Shown here in pieces: positions 35,965-44,126 of a DNA stretch of 64,000 nt. The notes beneath the pieces were generated by a model that did no database searches, was not told where the DNA came from, and saw only the letters and a program-made list of their open reading frames with translations. The stretch covers positions 1 to 64,000 of the forward strand of contig NZ_JBFAZX010000033.1 in NCBI RefSeq assembly GCF_040689395.1, given 5' to 3'. Within the stretch, counting starts at the first letter, position 1, and every line of letters starts with the position of its first letter. Origin of the DNA: Dactylosporangium sp040689395. Lineage in GTDB: Bacteria; Actinomycetota; Actinomycetes; Mycobacteriales; Micromonosporaceae. The position numbers were made by a program, and so were the translations under genes.

Positions 35965-36114
35965 GCCACAACCTCATTTCCCGTGGTCCGCGCTCACCGT
36001 GCTGATCAGTATGTGAGGGTCGCGGTGACGGCGGACGCCGCCGCGGCTCGTTCGGCGACCCAGGATCGGCGCCAGCACCGGGTATTCGCTTGCCGCCGGC
36101 ATGGTTCGCGAGGA

Positions 36115-36498
36115 TCATCCCTCGGCCCAGGGGTCGGATCCGCGTATCTCCATGTCGGTGACGAGGTCGGCGGCGAAACGGTACACGTGCTCGACCCGCT
36201 CGTCGGCGATGACGGCGCCCTGCATGGTCCGTACGACCTGACGCACCGTCACGGCCACGCGGCCGTCGGGCTCCGTGGCGAACGCCAACGGCAGTACCAC
36301 CGGGTCGATCTCGGCCCACTGCCGGGTCCAGTAGTCGCGGACCTGCTCGTGGCCGTGGACCCGGCCGCCCTCCCAGCCGTTCGGCCACGACACGCTCGGC
36401 GCCAGCGCGGCGAGCACCGCTGGAATGTCGCGGCGGTTGAAGGCTGCGTACATCGCGGCAAGGCGGTCGCTGCGCTCGACCGGCTCTCCAGGCTCCAT
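36115..36498 (-). CDS. NTF2/SnoaL-like protein, 127 aa
   Basis: This small NTF2-fold protein shows DRLAAMYAAFNRRDIPAVL at the N-terminus and LAPSVSWPNGWEGGRVHGHE, the typical SnoaL-like helix followed by the hydrophobic pocket strand, and ends in beta strands (HVYRFAADLVTDMEI). Members act as small isomerases, hydrolases or ligand-binding proteins; none of these can be chosen here. The ATG at 36498 fits the family length; there is no Shine-Dalgarno, and a TAGCGA hexamer about 12 bases upstream may be a -10 for a leaderless or short-leader mRNA. Confidence 0.82.
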   Translation of the reverse strand: MEPGEPVERSDRLAAMYAAFNRRDIPAVLAALAPSVSWPNGWEGGRVHGHEQVRDYWTRQWAEIDPVVLPLAFATEPDGRVAVTVRQVVRTMQGAVIADERVEHVYRFAADLVTDMEIRGSDPWAEG

Positions 36499-36702
36499 GT
36501 TCAAAGTCTCGCTACACCGGTCACTCGCGCCAACCCCCGTTCGCGGCCAGCGCAACGGTATGGAGCCTCGGAACTACGAGCGCGCCAGCTTCCGCAACAG
36601 CCGCTCTGCGGGGCCGCCCGCAGCACATGCCCGAACCGGCCCGCGCAGGTCGCCGCGCTTGGCGCTCGCCGAAGTCGTCGGCCCGACCCGCCACCGGCCT
36701 AA

Positions 36703-37272
36703 TTAGACGATCCGGTGCCCGTATTCGGCGGCGAGCGGGGACAGGTCCGGCTCGCCGTACTCGGCGACCATGGCCTTGAACACCGCGGCCTTGTCCTCGC
36801 CGAAGCGGGTCACAGCCACGGTGTACGCCGCGGCCGACACGAAACACGGCGGCGTCGACTTGCTGTGGAACTTGTCGGCGTACATGACGAGTCGCTCCTC
36901 CGCGGTCTCGGCCACGTAGTCCCCCAGCGGCAGCGGCAGGTCCTGCCGCCGCACGTCGTCGCGGGTGAGACCGACGCCGGTGTGGTGCGAGCAGAATCGG
37001 GCGAGCCGCTCGGGGAAACCCAGTTCGGCGAGGACCTCGTAGCCGAGCAGCCCGTGCCGGATGTACGCGTCCGCGGGGGCCAGACGGTACACGCCGATGT
37101 CGTGCAGCAGGCACCCGGCGCGCACAAGAGCCGCGTCGACGCCGGGCGCCACGACCTGCTCAGCTATTCGGGCGACGATCTCGCAATGGACGTACACGAG
37201 GTCAAACACGGCCGGAGTCGGGGCGAGCCGCTCGTGCAGCGCCCGGATCTCATCGTCACCAGGGATCCTCAT
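36703..37272 (-). CDS. HD domain metal-dependent phosphohydrolase, 189 aa
   Basis: This is an HD-superfamily phosphohydrolase. It shows the metal-binding His in VYVHCEIVARIAE, the HD pair in CLLHDIGVYRL (about 54-64), a His pair in FCSHHTGVGL and the distal Asp in MYADKFHSK (about 131), as in small nucleotide phosphohydrolases. It probably acts on a phosphorylated small molecule in the cytosol. The ATG follows AGGA by eight bases. It stands alone between the NTF2 and VOC genes on the same strand. Confidence 0.85.
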   Translation of the reverse strand: MRIPGDDEIRALHERLAPTPAVFDLVYVHCEIVARIAEQVVAPGVDAALVRAGCLLHDIGVYRLAPADAYIRHGLLGYEVLAELGFPERLARFCSHHTGVGLTRDDVRRQDLPLPLGDYVAETAEERLVMYADKFHSKSTPPCFVSAAAYTVAVTRFGEDKAAVFKAMVAEYGEPDLSPLAAEYGHRIV

Positions 37273-37473
37273 GAAGAAGATCCTGTCGCACGGCCGAACG
37301 CGGCCAGGTCCCGGTCGGCGCCCAGCGTCCGCGAACCCGCGACCCGGAGTCTAGGGTCATCGTCGGTCGTGCCCGCCGTCTGACGCCAGTTCCAGCTCAA
37401 GGCCGGGGATCCGGCAACGGGACGCGGCCGCCGGGCTGGGCGCCGCCTCGTCCCGTTGCCGGAGCGCAAAGGA

Positions 37474-37938
37474 TCAGTTGGCGTACTGGGCGGCGACGTC
37501 GAGGACCCACGTGATGCCGAAGCGGTCGGTCAGCATCCCGAACGCCGGCGCCCACTGCGCCGGGCCGTACGCCTCGATGACGGTGGCGCCGTCGGCCAGC
37601 TTCTCCCACAGCGCGCCGACCTCTTCGACGGTCTCGCCGCGGACCGACAGGAAGAACGGCTCGCCGGTCAGCGTCATGCCGTGCTCGCGCCGGGTGGAGT
37701 GCGTCGGCGCGGTGCCGGCTCCGGCCTGGCTGGGCACGTCGTAGGCCATGACGCGGAAGCCGTCCTCAGCCGCGACCTGGCCCCAGACGACCTTGCCGGC
37801 GTCGGGCAGTTCCTTCGGCATCCCGAAGTCGCCGTACGTGATGACGATGATCTCGCCGCCGAACACCGAGCGGTAGAACTCCAGCGCCTCCCGGGCGTTA
37901 CCCCGGAAGTTGAGGTGGGCGGTGGTGGTGATGCTCAT
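37474..37938 (-). CDS. VOC family (PhnB-like) protein, 154 aa
   Basis: This is a vicinal-oxygen-chelate-fold protein of the PhnB/glyoxalase-like group with two beta-alpha-beta-beta-beta units: the first begins TTAHLNFRGNAREALEFYRS, and the second includes FFLSVRGETVEEVGALW and ends in FGMLTDRFGITWVLDV, the typical C-terminal strand. Metal-ligand residues are partly kept. The enzyme activity is unknown; many PhnB-like proteins are uncharacterised. The ATG at 37938 has AGGAG five bases upstream. It is divergent from a WYL regulator with a well-formed operator between the two, so it is likely the regulator's target. Confidence 0.88.
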   Translation of the reverse strand: MSITTTAHLNFRGNAREALEFYRSVFGGEIIVITYGDFGMPKELPDAGKVVWGQVAAEDGFRVMAYDVPSQAGAGTAPTHSTRREHGMTLTGEPFFLSVRGETVEEVGALWEKLADGATVIEAYGPAQWAPAFGMLTDRFGITWVLDVAAQYAN

Positions 37939-38008
37939 CAAGACTCCTGGTGAGAATTTGTTTCCGGTCGCGGTGTCCGACCCGGCGTCATCACCAAGAC
38001 TCGACGGC

Positions 38009-38033
38009 GTAGGTGACAGGTTGTGGCACCTAC
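38009..38033. promoter_or_regulatory. 25-bp operator-like palindrome between the VOC and WYL genes
   Basis: Arms GTAGGTGACA (38009-38018) and TGGCACCTAC (38024-38033) match at nine of ten positions around a five-base spacer. It lies 20 bp before the WYL regulator start and 70 bp before the VOC gene, in the right place to repress both. Confidence 0.65.
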
Positions 38034-38052
38034 TGCGGGCAGAATCAAACTC

Positions 38053-39033
38053 ATGCCGAAAACCTCCGGCCGGCTGCTGGCCCTGTTATCGCTGCTGCAG
38101 ACGCGCCGCGACTGGCCGGGCACGCTGCTGGCCGAGCGGCTCGACATCAGCCTGCGGACCGTGCGCCGCGACATCGACCGGCTCCGCGAGCTCGGCTACC
38201 CCATCGCCGCCGTCAAGGGTCCCGAGGGTGGCTACCGGCTCGGCGCCGGCACCGAACTACCGCCCCTGCTGTTCGACGACGAGCAGGCCGTCGCCCTCAC
38301 CATCGCGCTGCAGATCGCCGCCACCACACTGGGCGACGGCACCGGCGAAGCGGCAGCGCGGGCGTTGACCACCATCCGGCAGGTCATGCCGTCCCGGCTC
38401 CGCCACCGCATCAACGCCCTGCAGATCACCGCCGTCGAACGGCCCACCATCCGACCGGCCGCCCCGATCGACGGCGACGTGCTCCTGGCGATCAGCTCCG
38501 CCGTGCAAGCCCACGAGATCCTCCGCTTCGACTACGGCTCCGAGACCGCGGACAAGCCCCCGCGCCGCGTCGAGCCGCACCACGTGATCACCTGGGACGG
38601 ACACTGGTACCTCGTCGCGTGGGACCTCGGCCGGTCGGACTGGCGCATCTTCCGCGCCGACCGGATCACCCTGCGCATCCCCAACGGACCACGCTTCACG
38701 CCCAGGGAACTACCCGGCGGCGACGTGACCACCTTCGTCACCGGCAGGTTCCGCGGCGCTGACGACGGCACCACCGGCTGGCCCTGCCAGGGCACCGCGA
38801 TCCTCGACCTGCCGGCCGCCACCGTCGCCCTCTACACGCGTGACGGGATCGTCGAGGAACTCGGCTCGGATCGCTGCCGGCTCACGCTCGGCTCCTGGTC
38901 CTGGTCCAGCCTCGCCGCCGCCATCGCCCGGTTCGACACCGAGATCGAGGTTGTCGGCCCCGCCGAACTCGCCGACGCCTTCGGCCACCTGGCCCGCCGC
39001 TTCGCCAGGACCGCCGCCGGCGGGATTTCCTGA
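38053..39033 (+). CDS. YafY-type WYL domain transcriptional regulator, 326 aa
   Basis: A winged helix-turn-helix occupies residues 1-65 (LAERLDISLRTVRRDIDRLR) and a WYL domain about 140-215 (VEPHHVITWDGHWYLVAWD, RADRI), followed by a WCX C-terminal domain. It is a predicted ligand-responsive regulator of the divergent VOC gene and of itself through the palindrome just upstream. The ATG at 38053 gives an exact family N-terminus (MPKTSGRLLALLSLLQ). There is no Shine-Dalgarno; an AGAATC hexamer lies a few bases upstream, so the transcript may be leaderless. Confidence 0.9.
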   Translation: MPKTSGRLLALLSLLQTRRDWPGTLLAERLDISLRTVRRDIDRLRELGYPIAAVKGPEGGYRLGAGTELPPLLFDDEQAVALTIALQIAATTLGDGTGEAAARALTTIRQVMPSRLRHRINALQITAVERPTIRPAAPIDGDVLLAISSAVQAHEILRFDYGSETADKPPRRVEPHHVITWDGHWYLVAWDLGRSDWRIFRADRITLRIPNGPRFTPRELPGGDVTTFVTGRFRGADDGTTGWPCQGTAILDLPAATVALYTRDGIVEELGSDRCRLTLGSWSWSSLAAAIARFDTEIEVVGPAELADAFGHLARRFARTAAGGIS

Positions 39034-39171
39034 TCGGATACTCGTGCATGCCGCCAACCGTGAGCGCGAGCTCGTTCGAACTCCATCACGCCGTGTGACG
39101 AGCGTCCGGCACCGGCCGGTGCGCTGAACTGTCGAGAACAGTGATGTTCGGAACCCCGTAAGATATGCCCA

Positions 39172-39906
39172 GTGGGGTGGGAGGCACTCGGGCGATGGGG
39201 TGAGGACGTCACTCGCATCGAACCGCTCGCCGGCGGAGTCGCCAACGACGTGTGGAGCGTGCGCGTCAACGGGCTCCGCGCGGTCGGTCGTCTCGGCACC
39301 AGGAGCGACGCTGATCTCGCGTGGGAGACGGAGCTCCTCCAACACCTCGACCGTGAAGGTCTGACCGTGCCGGTCCCGATCCCGACTACAGACGGCCGGC
39401 TGTTCGCCGACGGTCTGGTGGTGATGACCTACGTGGATGGCGGACCACCCGAGACGAAGGCCGACTGGCGTCGCGTGGCCGGCACGCTCCGCGAGTTGCA
39501 TCGCCTGACGCAGGGCTGGCCGCAGCGGCCAGGCTGGCGATCCTCGACCGACCTCCTGCACGCCGAGACCGGGACGAGGATCGACCTCGGTGCGATGCCC
39601 CGTGAGAGCGTTGCTCGATGCCGAGCAGCGTGGGCGCGGCTCACCGGACGTCAGACATGCGTCGTCCACGGCAACCCCAACAACCCTGGCAACGTCCGCA
39701 TGACCGCGAGTCAGGTCGCGCTGATTGACTGGGACGAGTCGCACGTCGACGTCCCCGACCTCGACCTCGTGCTTCCCGGCAACGCCGCCGGCCTCGACGA
39801 CGGCGCGCACGACATCGCCGGGCAGGCGTCGGCCGCTTGGGAAGCCGCCGTCTGCTGGGACGACGAGTACGCAGTCAGGCGGCTCGCCGAAGTTCGAGCG
39901 CTCTGA
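39172..39906 (+). CDS. Aminoglycoside-phosphotransferase-fold protein with altered catalytic loop, 244 aa
   Basis: This is a protein-kinase-like fold of the APH family. The N-lobe starts IEPLAGGVANDVWSVRV and the hinge area is VVMTYVDGG. The catalytic loop reads CVVHGNPNNPGN: the Brenner-motif Asp (HGD) is Asn here, while the later metal-binding Asp is kept in LIDWDES. Small-molecule kinase activity is therefore uncertain; a related binding role or a relaxed active site is possible. A GTG start at 39172 lies seven bases after a TAAGAT hexamer, so the mRNA is probably leaderless. Its 3' end overlaps the convergent small ORF by about 30 bp. Confidence 0.85.
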   Translation: MGWEALGRWGEDVTRIEPLAGGVANDVWSVRVNGLRAVGRLGTRSDADLAWETELLQHLDREGLTVPVPIPTTDGRLFADGLVVMTYVDGGPPETKADWRRVAGTLRELHRLTQGWPQRPGWRSSTDLLHAETGTRIDLGAMPRESVARCRAAWARLTGRQTCVVHGNPNNPGNVRMTASQVALIDWDESHVDVPDLDLVLPGNAAGLDDGAHDIAGQASAAWEAAVCWDDEYAVRRLAEVRAL

Positions 39907-40135
39907 GCACGCGTTCGAGGAGAGGGGTTGTTGGCGGTCGAGTGCGCACATCCCGCTGCGACACGAAGTCGCACCTTTGCGAGTGATGCACATACGTCGT
40001 GCCCAGGCGGTTGGACACGGTGTCGTCGAAGGTGCTGGCGTTCATTGCCCCGGTTATGGCCATTAGCGTGCGGCCGGTCAGATCTGCCCAGCGGGCAGGA
40101 CGGCCGGCGGCACCCTCGTGGGTGATGACTGACAT
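39875..40135 (-). CDS. Small hypothetical protein, 86 aa
   Basis: This short frame starts at an ATG with a strong GAGGGAGGG site six bases upstream. The product begins MSVITHEGAAGRPARWADL and has no TM or signal segment. Its last 10 codons lie antisense to the end of the phosphotransferase gene. I do not recognise it; its C-terminal half (LERVLRALELRRAA) may be only a read-through into the antisense of that gene. The strong ribosome binding site is the only positive evidence. Confidence 0.4.
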   Translation of the reverse strand: MSVITHEGAAGRPARWADLTGRTLMAITGAMNASTFDDTVSNRLGTTYVHHSQRCDFVSQRDVRTRPPTTPLLERVLRALELRRAA

Positions 40136-40317
40136 GACGATCCCTCCCTCGCGGCTACGTACGGCACGGCGCAGGCCATGGAGTGCCACAACCGGACTTC
40201 CCAGGTATCGATATCGGTGCGGTGTCTCCGTGCCAGAAGAGACCATCGGTGCCGCTAGGCCTCTTCGCGTCGGTGGAAACTACTGAGATCCGCAACCGCC
40301 TACATTCGGCACTCAAG

Positions 40318-40446
40318 CGATCGATGTTGACTTCGCCGCTATCTGTGCTGCCAGGTTGCCCGGGCTCGGCGCTTCAATGTTGCCAGCCTCCAGCTACTGG
40401 GGCGGGATCGCACGCTCGCGGCTGACACCTGCCGCCCAGAATTTCG
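40318..40446 (+). repeat. 129-bp dispersed direct repeat, copy A
   Basis: This copy aligns without gaps over its whole length with 42031-42159, with about 12 mismatches (about 91% identity) and both copies in the same orientation. It ends five bases beyond the 3' end of the minus-strand lipoprotein gene. It is not an obvious coding sequence or known IS end. Confidence 0.85.
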
Positions 40447-40450
40447 GATT

Positions 40451-41455
40451 TCAGACCGGATAAACCACCATCCGTCCGCCCTGGACCGAGGCCGCCCGGC
40501 CGCCGTCCGGCGCGATCGCCGCCCCGGAGTGGGCGCCCGGCGCGATCGCGTGCACGGTGCCGCCGGCCGCGTCGACGAGCCACAGGCCGGCCGCGCTCTG
40601 CCGGGTCGCCGCGACCACGAACCGGCTGCCGTCCGGAGTCGCCGCGACCCCGGCCTGGTCAACGAAGCCGCCGGCAACCTCCTTGGCGGCACCGGTGAGA
40701 CCAGCCGGCGCGAGGAACAGCGTCCAGGCCGCAGTGGCGCCGGCGTCACCGGTGGCCAGGGCCGCCACCGAGTCCGTACGGTCCAGCGTGGTCGGGAACA
40801 CGACCCGCTCGCCGCCCGGGCAGGTGGTGGCGCCGCCGGCCGCCCAGCCGCTGGACGGCCAGGGCCGCCCGGCGAACGTCGGGCCGGCGTCGATCGCCTC
40901 GAGAGCGTCGGCCCGCAGCCGGGTCACGGCCGCGCAGCCGCCGGTGACAACGGAGGCGAACGCCGTGTCGCCGGACCAGGTCACGTAGCCTGGCGCCCGA
41001 CCCGACCTGAACAGCTGCTCGGTCGCGCCGGTGCTCCGGTCGACGGCGAGCACGCGGAAACGCAACACGCCGTTCTCGTAGCAGCCGGCAACGACGGCGA
41101 GCGCGCCGCCGGGCCGACGGACCGGCCGCAGAAGGCTGCCGTAGCAGTCGGCCGGCAGCTTGAGCGGCACCCGCTCGGCGTGACCTTCGCGCCAGCGCCA
41201 CAGCTGGTGCTTGTCGTTGTCGTTCTTGGGTTCGACGCCGAAGTACAGGGCGTCGTCGAGCCAGGTCGGGTTGTACGGCGTGCCGGCGGTGCCGAGCTCG
41301 ACGGTGACCGGAGCGTTGCCGGTCCCCTTCGCGCCCGGGATGGCTGAGGCCGTCCCGGCCGGAGTGCCCCCCGGCTGGGACGGCGTCTCGCACGCCGCCA
41401 CAGCGAGTGCGACGACGACGGCGACCACCGCATGACGTGCGGAACGGATCCTCAT
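40451..41455 (-). CDS. Secreted lipoprotein, beta-propeller-like, 334 aa
   Basis: An N-terminal lipoprotein signal (residues 1-21, ending in lipobox LAVAAC) is followed by a Pro/Gly/Thr linker and a beta-rich domain with recurring short segments of TolB/WD40-like type (YFGVEPKNDNDKHQLWRW, RFVVAATRQSAAGLWLVD), suggesting a propeller of about six blades outside the membrane. Function unknown. The ATG at 41455 is preceded by GGGGAGA located inside the end of the upstream DUF6973-like fragment, so the two are read on one transcript with an eight-base gap. It lies between the two copies of a 129-bp repeat. Confidence 0.82.
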   Translation of the reverse strand: MRIRSARHAVVAVVVALAVAACETPSQPGGTPAGTASAIPGAKGTGNAPVTVELGTAGTPYNPTWLDDALYFGVEPKNDNDKHQLWRWREGHAERVPLKLPADCYGSLLRPVRRPGGALAVVAGCYENGVLRFRVLAVDRSTGATEQLFRSGRAPGYVTWSGDTAFASVVTGGCAAVTRLRADALEAIDAGPTFAGRPWPSSGWAAGGATTCPGGERVVFPTTLDRTDSVAALATGDAGATAAWTLFLAPAGLTGAAKEVAGGFVDQAGVAATPDGSRFVVAATRQSAAGLWLVDAAGGTVHAIAPGAHSGAAIAPDGGRAASVQGGRMVVYPV

Positions 41456-41462
41456 GACGGCG

Positions 41463-41780
41463 TTATCTCCCCCGCATGTTCAGGCACAGGTAGACCTCGG
41501 CGTCGATGTGGTTCTTCAGCGCGCGCTCGCCGAGCTTCGCGCCCACCCAGTCGTTGTACATGTCGACCCTGGACTGGAAGCCCTGGTACGGGTTGCCCGG
41601 GTCCGGTGAGTCGATCTCGTGGGCGAGGCCCAACGTCAGCGCCTCCTCGACGGTGAACTGGCCGCTGCGCACCACGTTCGCCATCCACATCGAGTGATGG
41701 TAGGCGTTCCACGCGTGCATCTCGTCCTCGTGGCCGGCGACGTCACGGTTGGGGTACCGGGCGTTCGCTTGACCACCCTC
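41463..41780 (-). pseudogene. DUF6973-like domain fragment, N-terminally truncated
   Basis: The last about 100 codons before the stop at 41463 are clearly protein-like: EDEMHAWNAYHHSMWMANVV, then LTLGLAHEIDSPDPGNPYQG and DMYNDWVGAKLGERALKNHI, resembling the His/Asn-rich DUF6973 domain found in secreted or polymorphic-toxin-like proteins. Upstream of about 41765 the frame turns Arg-rich with no plausible start, so the N-terminus is lost. It could still be translated from an upstream non-standard start, but I read it as a decayed gene whose end now carries the ribosome binding site of the lipoprotein gene. Confidence 0.5.
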
Positions 41781-42030
41781 GCCGCACCGACGCGTCCGCG
41801 CTCGACGCGGTCGGGCACGTGACGCACCCTCAAGGGGTCTCGCTGGCCTGGAACTCGCTGCACACACCCAAAGAGGTGTCGCAGACCTCCGCATGGCTTC
41901 CGACCCCACACCGGCATTGTCACGATCGGTGAATACCCATGGATACCAGCGCCGGCGCCGGCCCTGGCGTTCGCCCGATGGCCGTCAAGAAGTCTTCGGA
42001 CAGCGGACCACGCGGGGCGCTCTTCAGTGC

Positions 42031-42159
42031 CGATCGATGTCGACTTCGCCGCTATCTGTGCTGCCAGGTTGCCCGGGCCTGGCGCTCCAATGTGGCCGGC
42101 CTCCAGCTAGTGGGGCGGGATCGCACGCTCGTTCCGGACACCTGCCGCCCAGAGTTTCG
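42031..42159 (+). repeat. 129-bp dispersed direct repeat, copy B
   Basis: Second copy of the repeat at 40318-40446, same orientation, 1.71 kb away, ending 51 bases beyond the 3' end of the minus-strand RelA/SpoT-domain gene. Confidence 0.85.
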
Positions 42160-42210
42160 TGATCGTCGGCACACGGGACCGCACGAACGCTTCGGCGCCG
42201 GTAGTCGCCT

Positions 42211-42972
42211 TTAGTGCTGGCCATGAATCTCCCGATGCAGGCGTTCCATCCGCTCGTCCAGCCGGGCCGCGTCGTCGGCCGCGGCCACAAGCTCGGCACG
42301 TAGCGCGGTGGGGATGTCCGGGTCGTACTTGTAGTAGATCTTGTGTTCTAGGCTGGCCCAGAAGTCCATCGCCACCGTGCGCAACTGCACCTCGACCGGT
42401 ATCGCGACGACGCGGTCGGACAGAAACACCGGGATCTCCACGATCAGATGGAGGCTGCGGTACCCGTTGGGCTTCGGTACGGCGATGTAGTCCTTCGTCC
42501 GCAGGAGGCGCACGTCCGATTGCCGAGTCAGCATGTCCGCGACCGTGTACACGTCCGAGACGAAGCTGCACACGATCCTGATGCCCGCGATGTCGTAGAT
42601 GTTGGCGCCCACCTCCGCGACCGTCATCGCGCAGCCGATACGCGCCGCCTTCGCGCTGATGCTGGCCAGCGTCTTCAGGCGCGGGCTGACGTACTCGATC
42701 GGGTTGTCCCGGCCCTTGTGCACCAATTCCTCGGCGAGGATCTTCACCTTCGTTTCAACCTCGGCCAGCCCGAACTTGTAGCGCAGCCTGAACTGTGAGA
42801 ACTCCTCGGCCAGATCTCGCAGCGTCTCCAACGCAGACGCGTCATCGAGCAGGGATCTCAACTCAAGCGAGGCGCCGTCGTCCGCAGTCTTCTTGCGCTG
42901 ATACATCTGCCACCTTTCGTCATCGGCGCGGGTGAGGTACGTGTGCGTTGCAGGTGCCCACTGGCCAAGCAT
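42211..42972 (-). CDS. Small alarmone synthetase (RelA/SpoT domain), 253 aa
   Basis: This is a single-domain (p)ppGpp synthetase-like protein with no hydrolase, TGS or ACT domains. The RSD synthetase pattern is present: SPRLKTLASISAKAARIG, DIAGIRIVCSFVSDVYTVAD (the D-x-x-G-x-R block), DYIAVPKPNGYRSLHLIVE (substrate loop) and VPVEVQLRTVAMDFWASLEH (EVQ(I/L)RT with catalytic Glu). All key residues appear to be kept, so it should transfer pyrophosphate from ATP to GDP or GTP. The ATG at 42972 follows AGGAG by six bases and gives the normal SAS length. It is a single-gene unit with a repeat copy just downstream. Confidence 0.9.
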   Translation of the reverse strand: MLGQWAPATHTYLTRADDERWQMYQRKKTADDGASLELRSLLDDASALETLRDLAEEFSQFRLRYKFGLAEVETKVKILAEELVHKGRDNPIEYVSPRLKTLASISAKAARIGCAMTVAEVGANIYDIAGIRIVCSFVSDVYTVADMLTRQSDVRLLRTKDYIAVPKPNGYRSLHLIVEIPVFLSDRVVAIPVEVQLRTVAMDFWASLEHKIYYKYDPDIPTALRAELVAAADDAARLDERMERLHREIHGQH

Positions 42973-43213
42973 GACGTACTCCTGACTGGTGCGGCCGTTT
43001 TGGCACACTCGTGCGGGCAGGACTTCCGTGTTGTCGCTGTCAGCCGTGCGGCGCACGGCCTTCGAACGCCAGAGGACGGTGGCCGTGCGGGCGATTACCC
43101 ACGGACAGTGCCATCAGCAGAATCGCGGGAGGGCCTGAAAAGGTTGACAGTCCGCCTCATCCGGCGACCGTCACCGTCGTGCTCCACCACGTGCGTGACG
43201 TAACCTTCGCCCG

Positions 43214-43876
43214 CTATTCGGGCACCGGCACGGCGCGGAAGAACTGGCGGCCGCCCCGCAGATGCCGCTCGAAGCGCAGGCCGGCACCGGCGAGGGCGGC
43301 GTGCAGCTCAGCGCGGCTGAGGCGGCGCACGGGGGCGCGCTGCTCCCACCGGGCACCGTCGAGGCGGTAGGTCGAGCGGCCGTGCAGCACGGTGCCGTCG
43401 AAGGACTCCACCTCGAAGTCGGCCTCGACCGGCCCGATCCGGCCCGTGGACGACACGGCCCTGTCGAACCACGATGGCGGCAGCCACTGCATGACGACCT
43501 GACCGTCCGGGGCGACGTGCCGGCGGCACGCGTCGAGCAGCTCCGCCCGCACCGCGGGATCCGCCGCGTTGACCCGAGGGCGCGCCACGAGCACGACCGG
43601 GAAACGTTCGCCGAGCTCCAGCGCCGCGAGACCGGCCCGGACGGTCTGGACGGCCCGCGCGTCGCGGACCAGGGCCAACATGGCGGCCGAGTCGTCGGCG
43701 ACCGTCACCGGATGGCCCAGCGCGACCAGGGAATCGGCGAACAGGCCGCCACACCCGCTGAGATCCAGGACCGCGGCGCCCGGCGCGACGTTCGCGTGCA
43801 CGAAGGCTGGCTCGCCGCTGGCGGGCAGCACCGCATACAGACCGACGGGGCGACCATCGGCGGTGACCTCGGACAT
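43214..43876 (-). CDS. Class I SAM-dependent methyltransferase-like protein, 220 aa
   Basis: This Rossmann-fold methyltransferase has motif I as AAVLDLSGCGGLFADSLV (about 33-50), with the acidic residue of motif II in VTVADDSAAML and a post-motif DACRRHVAPDGQVVMQWL. The motif-I core LDLSGCGG differs from the common D/E-x-G-x-G-x-G and lacks its first Gly, so SAM binding may be altered. The C-terminal strand region (LHAALAGAGLRFERHL) fits the fold. Substrate unknown. The ATG at 43876 gives a normal N-terminus (MSEVTADGRPVGLY). Confidence 0.82.
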   Translation of the reverse strand: MSEVTADGRPVGLYAVLPASGEPAFVHANVAPGAAVLDLSGCGGLFADSLVALGHPVTVADDSAAMLALVRDARAVQTVRAGLAALELGERFPVVLVARPRVNAADPAVRAELLDACRRHVAPDGQVVMQWLPPSWFDRAVSSTGRIGPVEADFEVESFDGTVLHGRSTYRLDGARWEQRAPVRRLSRAELHAALAGAGLRFERHLRGGRQFFRAVPVPE

Positions 43877-44080
43877 CACGCCACCATGCCACACGCATGG
43901 CACCATTGCCGGCGACAGGACTCCATCCGGCCTGTGAGCCGCACCGCGGCGTGGTCATCCTGGACCAACCAGCGCCCCTCGTAATCCTCGTTCCAGGCGG
44001 TGGCCGGGGTCCGGACAAGCGGATTCCGCGGCCCCTCTGGACCCGCGTCGGGGTGTGCTGCCGGGAAGGCCGGCGCGTAA

Positions 44081-44126
44081 GTGGAAGGTGCCCCTGTTGG
44101 TGGCACCGATGTGCCGCACCTTCCAC
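44081..44126. repeat. 46-bp nested inverted repeat
   Basis: Perfect 11-bp arms GTGGAAGGTGC (44081-44091) and complement (44116-44126) enclose a 24-base spacer that itself contains GGTG...CACC. It lies at the truncated 5' end of the MAB_1171c gene and could be a terminator, an operator or a recombination scar. Confidence 0.6.
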
